A DNA stretch of 64,000 nt from Streptomyces sp. NBC_01217 (lineage in GTDB: Bacteria > Actinomycetota > Actinomycetes > Streptomycetales > Streptomycetaceae). Below the pieces are notes generated by a model. It saw nothing but the letters and a program-made list of their open reading frames with translations, ran no database searches and was not told the origin of the DNA. A program made the translations under genes and the position numbers. Each line of letters opens with the position of its first letter. Within the stretch, counting starts at the first letter, position 1. The DNA lies in assembly GCF_035994185.1 (NCBI RefSeq), contig NZ_CP108538.1, positions 7,877,501-7,941,500 of the forward strand, given 5' to 3'. Shown here piece after piece: positions 25,032 to 34,704 of the stretch.

Positions 25032-27962
25032 ATGACACTGCTTGAGCCGGATCCGGGGAAGCTGCGACCGCCGAGTACTCAAGGTCCGGCCACCGACCGG
25101 GTGCCGGACGACAGGGCTTCGGGCACACCGGACACCTTGCGGGAGGACCTGGTCCGTCTACTGGGTTCACACAAGGTGCTGCACTCGCTCTCGGACCTGG
25201 TGAAGTACGCCTCGGACGCCAGCCCCTATCGATTCGTGCCCAAGGCGGTCGTGATCGCCGAGAGCGTCGAGGACGTGGCCGCGGTGCTGCGGTACGCCCA
25301 TGAGCACCGGCGCGAGATCGTCTTCCGGGCGGCCGGGACCTCGTTGAACGGCCAGGCGCAGGGCAAGGACATCCTGGTCGACGTGCGCCGCCACTGGACC
25401 GGTGTCGAGGTGCTCGACGGCGGTGACAAGGCCAGGATCAAACCCGGCACGACCGTGGGACGCGCCAACATCACGCTGTCCAGGTACGGCCGGCTGATGG
25501 GCCCCGACCCGGCCAGTTCAAGCGCCTGCTCCGTCGGAGGGGTCGTCGCCAACAACGCTTCGGGCATGACCGCCGGAGTCAGCCGCAACTCCTACCGACT
25601 GCTCGACTCCGCCACCGTTGTTCTGCCGTCGGGGACGACCGTCGACACCGCGGCTCCCGATGCCGACGCAAGTCTTCGGAAGGCCGAGCCCGAGCTGTGT
25701 GAGGGATTGCTGGCGCTGAAGGCCGAGATCGAGAGCGACAGCGTGTTCGTCGCCCGGATCCGCGCGAAGTACGAGCTGAAGAACACCAATGGCTACCGCC
25801 TCGACGCCTTCCTCGACGGTTTCACCCCGGTGGAGATACTGCGCGGGCTGATGGTCGGCTCCGAGGGCACTTTGGGCTTCATCGCCGAGACGGTGTTCAG
25901 GACGGTCTCCCTGGACCGTCTCACCCACACCGCGCTGCTGTTCTTCCCCAACCTCACGGCCGCCGCAGCGGCAGTACCGCTGTTCAACGGTGCCGGGGCG
26001 CGGGCAGTGGAATTGATGGACGGCAACACCCTGCGCGCCTGCGCGAGCGTGGACGGAGTTCCCGCGGACTGGGCCGATCTGCCCCAGGAGGCAGCCGCTC
26101 TGCTGGTGGAGTTCCGCGCTCCTGACGAGTCGGCCCACCAGGCCAACCGGGAGGCCGCTGCCGGTGTCCTGGAAAAGCTGACGCTGGTGGCCCCGGTGGC
26201 GTCCGTCACCAACCTCTTTGTCGAGGACCCGGGCACGATCAGAACGTACTGGCACGCCCGCGAGGCCTTCATGACAGCGGTGGGCAAGGCACGCCCGGCC
26301 GGGTCGACACTGATCACCGAGGACTTCGCAGTGCCGCCCTCACGGCTGGCGGAGGCCTGCGAGGCCCTGTCCGAACTACAGCGCGGGCATGGCTTCGACG
26401 CCGCGGTCGCGGGCCACGCGGCCCATGGCAACCTGCACTTCCTGCTCGCGTTCGACGCCGCGCGCCCGGAGGACGTGCAGCGTTACGCGGTCTTCATGGA
26501 CGACTTCTGCGCCATGGTGGTCCGCCGTTTCGACGGCTCGCTCAAGGCGGAGCACGCCACGGGCCGCAACATGACGCCGTTCCTCGAAATGGAGTGGGGC
26601 GAGCACGCGACCGGGCTGATGTGGCGGGTCAAGCAGCTCTTCGACCCCGAAGGGGTACTGGCCCCCGGGGTGGTGCTCAACCGCGACCCCCGAGCCCATC
26701 TGCAGGGTCTGAAGACCATCCCCACCATCGAGGAGGTCGCCGACTCCTGCATCGAGTGCGGTTTCTGCGAGCCGGTCTGCCCGAGCCGCGATCTCACCAC
26801 CACACCACGCCAGAGGATCGTGCTGCGGCGCGAGATGATGCGTCAGCCCGTCGGTTCACCCGTCATGGACAGTCTCCTGGAGTCCTACGGATATGACGCC
26901 GTCGACACCTGCGCCGGCGATTCGACCTGCAAAATGGCGTGCCCGGTGGGGATCGACACCGGCGCCATGATGAAGGGGTTCCGCCACCAGCGGCACTCGG
27001 CGCGGGAGGAACGGAACGCGGCCCGTGTCGCGGAGCGGTTCTCCCTCGTGGAGTCGTCGGTGCGGACCGCCCTCGGCGTCGCGGACCACGTCAGCGACCG
27101 GCTCCTGGGGAGCGTCACCTCAGCCGTGCGGAAGGCGGTCTCGCCCGACCTGGTGCCCGAATGGATCCCGGGCCTGCCGTCTCCCGCACGTTCGCAACTG
27201 CCCGACACGGACCGCCGGTCCGCTGTCGCCGTCTACTACGTGGCCTGCGTCAACCGGATATTCGCCGGTCCCGACGGGCCGCAGGAGCCCTCTCTGCCCG
27301 AGGCGATCGTAGAGGTCTCACGCCGGGCCGGGCGGCCGGTCTGGGTACCGCAGAACATGGCCGGGTCCTGCTGCGCCACCATCTGGCACTCCAAGGGTTA
27401 CGACGACGGCAACACGGTCATGGCGAACCGCATCGTCGAACAGGCCTGGGAGTGGACCGACGGCGGACGTCTGCCGCTCATCGTCGACGCCTCGTCCTGC
27501 ACACTCGGCATCGGGCACGAGATCAGGCCGTATCTGACGCCCGAGAACGAGGAGAAGCACCGAGCTCTCACCATTGTGGACTCGATCGTCTGGGCCGCCA
27601 CCGAGCTGCTGCCGCACCTGAAGGTGACCAACCGGATTGACAGCGCGGTGCTGCACCCGACCTGTTCGATGCGGCACCTCGGCGATGTCGAAGAGCTGCG
27701 CGCCGTCGCGCAGTTCATCGCGCACGACGTCAGCGTGCCCGTCTACGCGGAGTGCTGCGGCTTCGCCGGCGACAGGGGAATGCTGCACAAGGAGCTGACC
27801 GAGACGGCGACGGTGCATGAGGCCGCCGAGGTCACGGCGGGCACGTTCGACGCCTATCTGTCGGCCAATCGCACGTGCGAGATCGGCATGCAGTACGTCA
27901 CGGGCCGCCCGTACCAGTCCGTCCTGCTCGAACTCGAACGCGCCACCCGTCCCCCCGTATGA
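25032..27962 (+). CDS. FAD- and iron-sulfur-containing dehydrogenase (D-lactate/glycolate dehydrogenase type)
   Basis: A 976-residue fusion of a GlcD-like FAD protein and a GlcF-like iron-sulfur protein. The FAD domain (residues ~40-550) shows FRAAGTSLNGQAQG, GGVVANNASGM and GHAAHGNLHF. Two ferredoxin-type clusters follow (CIECGFCEPVCP and CAGDSTCKMACP), then two CCG domains (AGSCCATIW and YAECCGFAGDRG). It should oxidise a 2-hydroxyacid such as D-lactate at the membrane and pass electrons to quinone. The second ATG (25032) was chosen because GGAGAG precedes it; the ATG at 25020 has no site. The fumarylacetoacetase-like gene starts 61 bp downstream, so they are likely one operon. Confidence 0.9.
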   Translation: MTLLEPDPGKLRPPSTQGPATDRVPDDRASGTPDTLREDLVRLLGSHKVLHSLSDLVKYASDASPYRFVPKAVVIAESVEDVAAVLRYAHEHRREIVFRAAGTSLNGQAQGKDILVDVRRHWTGVEVLDGGDKARIKPGTTVGRANITLSRYGRLMGPDPASSSACSVGGVVANNASGMTAGVSRNSYRLLDSATVVLPSGTTVDTAAPDADASLRKAEPELCEGLLALKAEIESDSVFVARIRAKYELKNTNGYRLDAFLDGFTPVEILRGLMVGSEGTLGFIAETVFRTVSLDRLTHTALLFFPNLTAAAAAVPLFNGAGARAVELMDGNTLRACASVDGVPADWADLPQEAAALLVEFRAPDESAHQANREAAAGVLEKLTLVAPVASVTNLFVEDPGTIRTYWHAREAFMTAVGKARPAGSTLITEDFAVPPSRLAEACEALSELQRGHGFDAAVAGHAAHGNLHFLLAFDAARPEDVQRYAVFMDDFCAMVVRRFDGSLKAEHATGRNMTPFLEMEWGEHATGLMWRVKQLFDPEGVLAPGVVLNRDPRAHLQGLKTIPTIEEVADSCIECGFCEPVCPSRDLTTTPRQRIVLRREMMRQPVGSPVMDSLLESYGYDAVDTCAGDSTCKMACPVGIDTGAMMKGFRHQRHSAREERNAARVAERFSLVESSVRTALGVADHVSDRLLGSVTSAVRKAVSPDLVPEWIPGLPSPARSQLPDTDRRSAVAVYYVACVNRIFAGPDGPQEPSLPEAIVEVSRRAGRPVWVPQNMAGSCCATIWHSKGYDDGNTVMANRIVEQAWEWTDGGRLPLIVDASSCTLGIGHEIRPYLTPENEEKHRALTIVDSIVWAATELLPHLKVTNRIDSAVLHPTCSMRHLGDVEELRAVAQFIAHDVSVPVYAECCGFAGDRGMLHKELTETATVHEAAEVTAGTFDAYLSANRTCEIGMQYVTGRPYQSVLLELERATRPPV

Positions 27963-28022
27963 ACCCCGGCGTGGCCCCGCCCGTGGTCCGTTCTCCGCAT
28001 CCCATCGCATCAGGAGCACATC

Positions 28023-28865
28023 GTGCGTATCGCCAATCTCGCCGGCCGGCTGGTGGTGGTCACCGCCGACCGGGCGGTCGACGTCCAGCAAGCCAGCGAC
28101 GACCTCTTCTCCTTTGACCCGCAGGCGGTCTACGACCGTTGGGCGGAGTTCCGGACCTGGGCCGCGCAAGCCGATCTCGGCAGCGGCGTTCCCTTCGACC
28201 CGGCGGACCTAGGCGCGCCCGCACCGGCCCCCCGTCAGCTGCTGGCCGTCGGCTTGAACTACCACGAACACGTCTCCGAGGCGGGGTTCACCACGCCCGA
28301 AGGCATGCCGCCGGTCTTCACCAAGTTCGCGACCAGCATCACCGGCCCGGTCACGGAGGTGGCACTGCCGAAGGATGGCCACACCGACTGGGAGGTGGAG
28401 CTGGTGGTGGTCGTCGGTCGCAGGGCGTATCAGGTGTCCGAGACCGAGGCCTGGAGCCACATGGCGGGCCTGACGGTCGGCCAGGACATCTCCGAGCGGA
28501 TCATCCAGATGAGCGGTCCGGCTCCCCAGTTCAGCCTCGGCAAGTCGTACCCGGGCTTCACCCCGACCGGTCCCTGGCTGGTGACCCCGGACGAGTTCGA
28601 CGACCCCGACGACCTGGAGCTGACCTGCGCCATCAACGGTGAGGAGGTGCAGCGCGGCCGCACCAGGCAGCTCATCTTCTCCGTCCCCTCCATCGTCGCC
28701 AAGCTGTCCGGGGTGCTTCCGCTGCTTCCGGGTGACGTCATCTTCACCGGTACCCCGGCGGGCGTCGGCCTCGGCCGCTCGCCGCAGCGCTGGCTGACCG
28801 ACGGCGACGAACTGGTCAGCTCCATCCAGGGCATCGGCGAACTGCGGCAAAGGTTCGTCGGCTGA
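28023..28865 (+). CDS. fumarylacetoacetate hydrolase family protein
   Basis: A 280-residue FAH-superfamily enzyme, probably a hydrolase or decarboxylase acting on a beta-diketo or 2-oxo acid. The metal-binding acids are in DWEVELVVVVG, with GLNYHEH before it. The C-terminal substrate region VPSIVAKLSGVLPLLPGD and FTGTPAGVG is intact. GTG start at 28023 behind CAGGAG. It lies directly after the flavo-iron-sulfur dehydrogenase and before a secreted beta-propeller, a set that suggests catabolism of an organic acid or aromatic breakdown product. Confidence 0.87.
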   Translation: MRIANLAGRLVVVTADRAVDVQQASDDLFSFDPQAVYDRWAEFRTWAAQADLGSGVPFDPADLGAPAPAPRQLLAVGLNYHEHVSEAGFTTPEGMPPVFTKFATSITGPVTEVALPKDGHTDWEVELVVVVGRRAYQVSETEAWSHMAGLTVGQDISERIIQMSGPAPQFSLGKSYPGFTPTGPWLVTPDEFDDPDDLELTCAINGEEVQRGRTRQLIFSVPSIVAKLSGVLPLLPGDVIFTGTPAGVGLGRSPQRWLTDGDELVSSIQGIGELRQRFVG

Positions 28866-28969
28866 CGGTCGCCCCTGCCTCCGCACAGGACCACACCGAT
28901 GGAACGTTCAGTCAATTCTTTCGATTCGATCGATGGCGATATCCGCCTGATACCAGAAAGTGAAATTGC

Positions 28970-29944
28970 ATGATGAGAATCACCATGGGGAAGCGAACCG
29001 GCCTACTGGTCACGGCCGTTGCTGCGGTGTTCGCCGTGACCGCCGCCGGCCCGGCGCCCGCCGTCGGCGCCGAATCGGTAGCCGGCAAGCACTTCGTGTC
29101 CCACCTGGACATGGCTGCCGGACAGCGGCCGGAGAACATCACCCTGGAGCCCGGGGGCGGCGTGGACGTCACCTTCGCCTACAGCCGTCAGGTCGCGCGC
29201 GTCAGCCCCGACGGCCATGTGCACATCCTCGCCACAGTGCCGGAGCCGCCGGCGGGCGCCATCACCCCCGCGCTGTCGTCGCCGTTCCTCGGCGGAATCG
29301 TCCGCGCCCATGACGGGACGCTGTACTTCCTGTACGCCACCGGCAGCAGCGACCTGACCGGCCTGTGGCGGCTGCGCCCCGGCGGCACCCCGAAGCGCAT
29401 CGCCGCGCTCCCGGCCGACGGCCTGCCCAACGGCTTGGCCCTCGACGAGAAGAACGGCCGGCTGTACGCGGCGGACTCGGTGCTGGGCACCATCTGGCGC
29501 ATCCCGGCGACCGGGGGCAGGGCCACCAAGTGGGCCACGGCACCCGAGCTGGCCCCCGCAGGGTTCCTGGGCGCCAATGGCATCAAGATCCACAACGGCG
29601 CGGCCTGGGTGACCAACCTGGACAAGGGCACCGTGCTGCGCATCCCGATCAGCCGTAACGGTGCCGCAGGCCCGGTCGGGACGAGGGCCACCGGTCTCGT
29701 CAACATCGACGACTTCGCGTTCACGGGCGGCGGCGACACGCTGCTGGCCGCGATCAACTCGGACAACGAGGTGGCCCTCGTCAGGCCGGACGGCAGCCAC
29801 ACCGTGGTGCTGACCGGCGCCGACGGACTGGAGAACCCGACCTCCCTCGCCGTACGAGGCAACAAGGCCTACATAGCCAGCGGCGCCTACTTCACCAACA
29901 ACGACCCCAACATCCTGGCCGCCCGGATCACCCCCGGCGAATAG
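28970..29944 (+). CDS. secreted six-bladed beta-propeller (SMP-30/gluconolactonase-like)
   Basis: A 324-residue secreted protein. A signal peptide (about residues 1-34, ending APAVGA) is followed by repeated blade segments such as NGLALDEKNGRLYAADS, GANGIKIHNGAAWVTN and NPTSLAVRGNKAYIASG, typical of the SMP-30/gluconolactonase propeller. Lactonase activity is possible but not shown by specific residues. The start is uncertain: ATG at 28970, 28973 or 28985, with only a weak AAAGTGAAA site. A terminator follows the stop at once. Confidence 0.8.
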   Translation: MMRITMGKRTGLLVTAVAAVFAVTAAGPAPAVGAESVAGKHFVSHLDMAAGQRPENITLEPGGGVDVTFAYSRQVARVSPDGHVHILATVPEPPAGAITPALSSPFLGGIVRAHDGTLYFLYATGSSDLTGLWRLRPGGTPKRIAALPADGLPNGLALDEKNGRLYAADSVLGTIWRIPATGGRATKWATAPELAPAGFLGANGIKIHNGAAWVTNLDKGTVLRIPISRNGAAGPVGTRATGLVNIDDFAFTGGGDTLLAAINSDNEVALVRPDGSHTVVLTGADGLENPTSLAVRGNKAYIASGAYFTNNDPNILAARITPGE

Positions 29945-29949
29945 GACCG

Positions 29950-29983
29950 GCGGCGGGCGGCCCCGACACGGGCCGCCCGCCGC
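29950..29983 (+). terminator. terminator after the beta-propeller gene
   Basis: A perfect 14-bp GC-rich stem (29950-29963 and 29970-29983) with a six-base loop, starting six bases after the stop codon. Confidence 0.8.
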
Positions 29984-30342
29984 ACCCCCGGCGTCCGCCG
30001 CCGCGGCACCACCTGCCCGGCGGCGGGCGCCGAAGCCGTCGGCAGCCTGCCCGCAGGTGTGCAGTGTCGTGCAAGCGCACGGCGCCCAGAGGCAATCACC
30101 GCACACCGTCAACCGTCTAGCGTTGTCAGTGCGGCAGAGAGCCGGAGGAACCGCCTGCACGGCCGGTGAGCACCGCCGCCGTATGCGCCGATGCGTCAAC
30201 CGGCCGCTCCCCGAGAGCATGTGGTGACGCGGTGCTGCGCCCGGTCGGCGCATCCGGTGCGTGCCCCCGACTCCGTCGAGCGCGCGCGGGCCCGGCCCAT
30301 GTCCGATGTCCAGCAAAGACGCCGCTCTCCCGGGAGGCAGCC
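29984..30342. other. intergenic region upstream of cydA
   Basis: About 360 bp with no gene. A TAGCGT hexamer at 30118-30123 is a possible -10; the half-module match is described separately. No clear Rex-type operator was found. Confidence 0.4.
30059..30123 (+). promoter_or_regulatory. weak match to the shared promoter module upstream of cydA
   Basis: GTGCAGTG at 30059-30066 (one mismatch) and TAGCGT at 30118-30123 lie at exactly the module distance, but the proximal box position (30081-30088) reads GGCGCCCA and does not match. Possibly a degenerate member, possibly chance. Confidence 0.3.
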
Positions 30343-31710
30343 ATGGTTTCGTCCACGGTCGTCGAACTGTCTCGATGGCAGTTCGCGATCACTGCCATCT
30401 TCCATATGACCTTTCCCGCACTCACTGTCGGGCTCTCCGTACTGCTCGCCGTCGTCTACACGGTCTACGTCCGCACGGGGAACCCTCTGTACCTGCAGAT
30501 CTTCCGGTTCTGGAGGAAGATCTTCGCCGTCGGCTTCGGCTTGGGCGTGGTCGCGGGCACGGTGATGACCTTCGAGTTCGGCCTCAACTGGGGTATCTAC
30601 GCCCACGCGGTGGGCCCGGTCGTCGGCGTCACCATCGGCATGGAGGTGATCACCGCGTTCTTCCTGGAAGCGGGCTTCATCGGCCTCATGCTCTATGGGG
30701 ACGGACGGATCCGCCCGCGTACCATGGCCCTGGCCAGTTGGATGGTCGCCATCGGAACGCTGCTGTCGACCACATGGATCCTGTCGGCCAACAGCTGGAT
30801 GCAGGACCCGGTCGGCTACCGGAAGGCCGACGGCCAGTTCCAGGCCGAGGACTGGATCAGCATCCTGTTCAACCCCGCCTTCGCCCACCGCTTCCCGCAC
30901 ATGCTGTTGGCCGTGCTGATCAGCGCCGCCTGGTTCGTCGGCGGAATCTCCGCCTGGTACCTGGTCAAGAACCGCGTCAACGCCCAGCCCATGGCCCGCC
31001 GTTGTCTCTCCATCGCACTGGGCGTGCTGGGCGTCCTGATGCCGGTGCAGTTGTACGTGGGAGACGGCACGGCGGTCTTCATGGGCGGACACCAGCCCGC
31101 GAAGCTTCAGGCGTTCGAGGGCAACTGGGAGAGCGACAACAACGGCTACAACCTGCTCGTCGTCCCCGACACGGACCGGGGCGAGAACGCGTTCCACGTC
31201 GGGATTCCCTATCTCGGCTCGGTCATCGCCCAGGACCTGAGCGGCGAAACGAAGACGCCCGGACTGCTGCAGACCCCTCCCGACGAGCGTCCCGACATGT
31301 GGGCCACCTTCTACGGGTTCCGTGCGATGTACTTCACCGCGCTGATCATGTTCGGCACGGCCTTCGCGGGGCTGGTCCTGCGCATGCGGCGCCGCCTGTT
31401 CGACTCCCCGCGCTTCCTGCGGTGGATGGTGTGGATGACCCCGGCCGGGATCATCGCCATCACCGGCGGATGGATCACCGCGGAAGCAGGCAGACAGCCC
31501 TGGGTGGTGTACGGCCAACTGCGCACCGCGGACGCGGTGTCGCACCTGAACACGTTCGAAGTCGCGGGCAGCCTGGCCGGTTTCGTCCTGCTCTACGGTG
31601 CCCTGCTGGCGATCTGGGCCCGCTATATCGTCCGCACGGTCAAGGCGGGGCCCGAGGCACCGCCCACCGGGCCTGCCACGCCCGATGTATCGGAGGCCCT
31701 CGTTGCTTGA
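30343..31710 (+). CDS. cydA: cytochrome bd oxidase subunit I
   Basis: A 455-residue membrane protein, the quinol-oxidising and haem-bearing subunit of the high-affinity bd terminal oxidase. Key landmarks are visible: His in AIFHMTFPALTVG near residue 20 (haem b595 ligand), His in AHRFPHMLLAV (haem b558 ligand), and the conserved GRQPWVVYG near the C-terminal helices. The short Q-loop matches the actinobacterial type. The ATG at 30343 is preceded by GGGAGG; 59 further in-frame codons upstream look non-coding. First gene of the operon with cydB, cydD and cydC. Confidence 0.95.
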   Translation: MVSSTVVELSRWQFAITAIFHMTFPALTVGLSVLLAVVYTVYVRTGNPLYLQIFRFWRKIFAVGFGLGVVAGTVMTFEFGLNWGIYAHAVGPVVGVTIGMEVITAFFLEAGFIGLMLYGDGRIRPRTMALASWMVAIGTLLSTTWILSANSWMQDPVGYRKADGQFQAEDWISILFNPAFAHRFPHMLLAVLISAAWFVGGISAWYLVKNRVNAQPMARRCLSIALGVLGVLMPVQLYVGDGTAVFMGGHQPAKLQAFEGNWESDNNGYNLLVVPDTDRGENAFHVGIPYLGSVIAQDLSGETKTPGLLQTPPDERPDMWATFYGFRAMYFTALIMFGTAFAGLVLRMRRRLFDSPRFLRWMVWMTPAGIIAITGGWITAEAGRQPWVVYGQLRTADAVSHLNTFEVAGSLAGFVLLYGALLAIWARYIVRTVKAGPEAPPTGPATPDVSEALVA

Positions 31711-32965
31711 GTACGTCAGTTACGCCCTGGTTCTCTTCTCGCTCGCCATGTATGTCGTCCTGGACGGTTACGACCTCGGGGTGGGCATGCTCAGCCTGGC
31801 CGCACGGCCGGAGCGCCGACGGCAGTACAGCGAAATCGTCGCCACCGCGTGGGACGCCAACGAGAGCTGGATCATCCTCGCCGGCGTCGTTCTCTGGGCC
31901 GGCCTGCCCGGCGCCTACGCCGTTGTGCTGCCCAGTGTCTACCTGCCGTTGATCGTCATGCTGATCTCCATCATCCTGCGCGGGCTGGGCCTCGAAATGC
32001 AGAGTGCGGCCGGCGGCTACCGACGGGGCTGGGCGCTGCTGTTCGGCGGGGCGTCGCTCGCCACCACCCTGTGCCAGGGCCTCATCCTCGGCACCGTACT
32101 CACCGGCCCTGCCCAGCGGGACGGCACCTTCCAGGGCGCTGCCTTCGGCTGGTTCAGCCTCTACAGCGTGCTGTGCGCCCTCGGCCTGGTCGCCGTCCAT
32201 CTGCTCGCCGGCGCCGCATGGCTGCAGGACAAGACCGAAGGCTGGTCGCGGTCGGGCGCCCGCCGCACCGGACGGTTCCTGCTGCTGGTCACAGCGGCCA
32301 TGGCAGTCGTGCTCGGCCTGACACTGCGGAGTGCGGACCCGCAGCAGTTCCACCTGGGACAGCCGACACGGGCCGTGTTCTTCTGGCTTGCCGTCGCGGG
32401 TGCGGCCGGTGCCTGCGCCGTCGCCTGGCATGCGTTCGGCCGCCGACCCGACTGGCGGCCGTTCGCCGCTGTGGCCGCGTTGATCGTATGCGGGCTACTG
32501 GGGCTGGTGGCTGTCTCCGTACCGGTCGTCGTGCCCCCCGCGCTGACTGTCCATCAGGCCGCGAGTCCGCACTCCTCCGAGCTGTTCCTGGTCCTCGGCG
32601 TCGGACTGAGCATGCCGTTCGTGCTGGCCTACAACATCTATGCCTGGCAGAGCTTCCGCGGCAAATACACCGCGCCGGTGGAAAGCCCCCTGCCTCCGTT
32701 GCGTGACCGGGCCCAGCCCCCGACGGCCTCACACGAGCGGACCGGCACGCCCCGGACGATCATGCGCCGGACCCTGCTGATCGTGCTCGGCACAGCGGCC
32801 GTCGGCGTGTCCCAGGACGTATTCGGCGGCGTAGCCGACTGGATCGACCCGATCGGCGTCGCTGTTCTGTGCTGCACAGCACTGGCCGCCTGGATCACGG
32901 GCGACCGCCGTGACGAGCGAGCCGGGTACTTCGACGCGACCACCGGGGCGGAGACGCGCTCGTGA
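31703..32965 (+). CDS. cydB: cytochrome bd oxidase subunit II
   Basis: A 420-residue membrane protein, the second core subunit of bd oxidase. Family features: DGYDLGVGML near the N-terminus, TAWDANESWIILAG, and FVLAYNIYAWQSFRGKY close to the end. Start assigned to TTG at 31703, because GGAGG lies six nucleotides upstream within the cydA end; an in-frame ATG at 31685 has no site. The gene overlaps cydA by 8 bp, so translation is likely coupled. Confidence 0.93.
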   Translation: MLEYVSYALVLFSLAMYVVLDGYDLGVGMLSLAARPERRRQYSEIVATAWDANESWIILAGVVLWAGLPGAYAVVLPSVYLPLIVMLISIILRGLGLEMQSAAGGYRRGWALLFGGASLATTLCQGLILGTVLTGPAQRDGTFQGAAFGWFSLYSVLCALGLVAVHLLAGAAWLQDKTEGWSRSGARRTGRFLLLVTAAMAVVLGLTLRSADPQQFHLGQPTRAVFFWLAVAGAAGACAVAWHAFGRRPDWRPFAAVAALIVCGLLGLVAVSVPVVVPPALTVHQAASPHSSELFLVLGVGLSMPFVLAYNIYAWQSFRGKYTAPVESPLPPLRDRAQPPTASHERTGTPRTIMRRTLLIVLGTAAVGVSQDVFGGVADWIDPIGVAVLCCTALAAWITGDRRDERAGYFDATTGAETRS

Positions 32966-34704
32966 GCACTGCGGCCGTGCTCTTGGACGAGTTGGCCGCG
33001 GACCGGGCCGCGGACCCGGTGTCCGCCGGGTTGAAGGACTGGGCGAGCGTCGGCCGGCCGGAGCTGCGCCGTGCGGGACTTCTCCGCGGCGCAGCCCAAC
33101 TGGGCGCCGTCATCTGGGCGCTCGGACTCTCCTGGGGCGCCCAGCGTGGCCTGTCCGCACTGCGGGGCGACCAGAACCTCGCAACGGCCGTACCGCTTCC
33201 CGCCCTCCTGATCGCGGTCGGCGTCTCGCTGCGCGCCGGGTTGCTGGCCGCTGGTGACGCGGCAGCCGCCCGTGGCGCCCGGGCGGTTCGCGAAGCCCTG
33301 CGCGGCCGGCTCGTCAGGACGGCGCTGCCCGCCCGAGGGCCGGCCCGCACGAACCCGGACGATGCGTCCTTGGCCCAGGCCATCGGCGGTGAGGTCGACG
33401 AGCTGACCGACTGGCTCACCGACTACCTGCCGGCGCGTACGACCATGCTGCTCGGCAGCGGCATCATCCTGGCCGCGGTCGCCTGCCGCAGCTGGTTCGT
33501 GGCCCTGCTCGTGCTGGCAGCCACCCCGCTGCTGCCTGCCAACCTGAAGGTCATCGGCCTGGGAACCCAGGCAGCCGTCCATGCCCAACTCGCGGCGATC
33601 CGCCACCACCAGGCCCGGCTGCTGGACCATCTGCGCGGCCTGCCCACCCTGGTCGGGCTCGGCGCACACGACGAGGCGGCCGGCTCGCTCGCCCGGGACG
33701 ACCAGGAAGTCGCCCAACGTACGGAGAAGGTGCTGCGGATCGCCTTCCTGTCGACTGCCTGGGTCGAACTCCTCATCACCGGCACACTCGCCGTGGTGGC
33801 GACCTACTGCGGTCTGGTCCTTCTCGACTACCTGCACGTGCCGGTCGTCCCCGACCACATGAGTCTGTCCGCCGCGCTGTTCGTCCTCGTACTGGTACCC
33901 GCCTACTTCACTCCGGCCCGGCAACTCGCCGCCGGCTACCACGCCCGAGCCCGGGCGACCGCTGCCGCCGAGCTGCTGGCCCCGATCCTGGACGCACCCG
34001 GCGAGACCGCCGTGCCATCCGGCGAACCCGCCCGACCGACGCGACGGGCGGCGGCACCCCCGGGAGTGAGACTGACAGCCGTCACGGTTCAGCACCCCGG
34101 ACGGACAACCCCCGCCCTGGACCGCGTCAGCACGAACCTCGAACCCATGCGGTGCCTCGCCGTCACCGGACCCAGCGGGGCCGGCAAGTCCACCCTCCTC
34201 GCCGTCGCGGCGGGCCTGCTGGCCCCTCACGGCGGACGCGCGCTGCACCTGCTGAACGGACGCCCCGTCCCGGCAGACCCCAGCCGCGTCTCCTGGGTGG
34301 GCCAGCCGGCCCACCTGCTGCCCGGCACCCTGCGCGAGAACCTCCTTCTGGCCCGTCCCACCTCAAGCGACCGCGATCTGCTGGACGCCGTCACCTCCCT
34401 CGGCTTCGACGACCTCCTGGCCGCGCTGCCACAGGGGCTGGACACACCACTGGGCGAACGAGGCACCGGTCTGTCGTCCGGTCAGTCCCAACAGCTCGCG
34501 CTCATCCGGGCCCTCCTACGGGACGCCCCCTTGCTGTGCCTGGACGAACCTACCGCTCACCTGGACCCCGAAGCCGAACAACGAGTCGTATCGGCGCTGC
34601 GAACCCTGCTCCGCGACCGCACCGTCCTGCTGGCCACCCACAGCCCCGTGCTGCTGCAGCTGGCGGACCACGTCATCCGGCTGGACCACGGGAGAGCCCG
34701 ATGA
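32962..34704 (+). CDS. cydD: cytochrome bd assembly ABC transporter, CydD-type half
   Basis: A 580-residue ABC half-transporter: an N-terminal membrane domain (residues ~50-340) and a C-terminal ATPase with Walker A GPSGAGKSTL, signature LSSGQ and Walker B LLCLDEPTAHLD. With CydC it forms the transporter needed to assemble bd oxidase, in E. coli linked to thiol or haem handling across the membrane. GTG start at 32962 overlaps the cydB stop by four bases. In S. coelicolor, as remembered, this pair is one fused gene; here it is two. Confidence 0.9.
   Translation: MSTAAVLLDELAADRAADPVSAGLKDWASVGRPELRRAGLLRGAAQLGAVIWALGLSWGAQRGLSALRGDQNLATAVPLPALLIAVGVSLRAGLLAAGDAAAARGARAVREALRGRLVRTALPARGPARTNPDDASLAQAIGGEVDELTDWLTDYLPARTTMLLGSGIILAAVACRSWFVALLVLAATPLLPANLKVIGLGTQAAVHAQLAAIRHHQARLLDHLRGLPTLVGLGAHDEAAGSLARDDQEVAQRTEKVLRIAFLSTAWVELLITGTLAVVATYCGLVLLDYLHVPVVPDHMSLSAALFVLVLVPAYFTPARQLAAGYHARARATAAAELLAPILDAPGETAVPSGEPARPTRRAAAPPGVRLTAVTVQHPGRTTPALDRVSTNLEPMRCLAVTGPSGAGKSTLLAVAAGLLAPHGGRALHLLNGRPVPADPSRVSWVGQPAHLLPGTLRENLLLARPTSSDRDLLDAVTSLGFDDLLAALPQGLDTPLGERGTGLSSGQSQQLALIRALLRDAPLLCLDEPTAHLDPEAEQRVVSALRTLLRDRTVLLATHSPVLLQLADHVIRLDHGRAR

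Noticed and set aside
23001..25082. A 693-codon minus-strand frame opposite two hydrolase genes
   Set aside because: Antisense shadow produced by high third-position GC; the plus-strand genes have full catalytic motifs and ribosome sites.
30069..30081. Possible Rex operator before cydA
   Set aside because: Only a 5-bp inverted repeat (CGTGC/GCACG); it does not resemble the Rex consensus.
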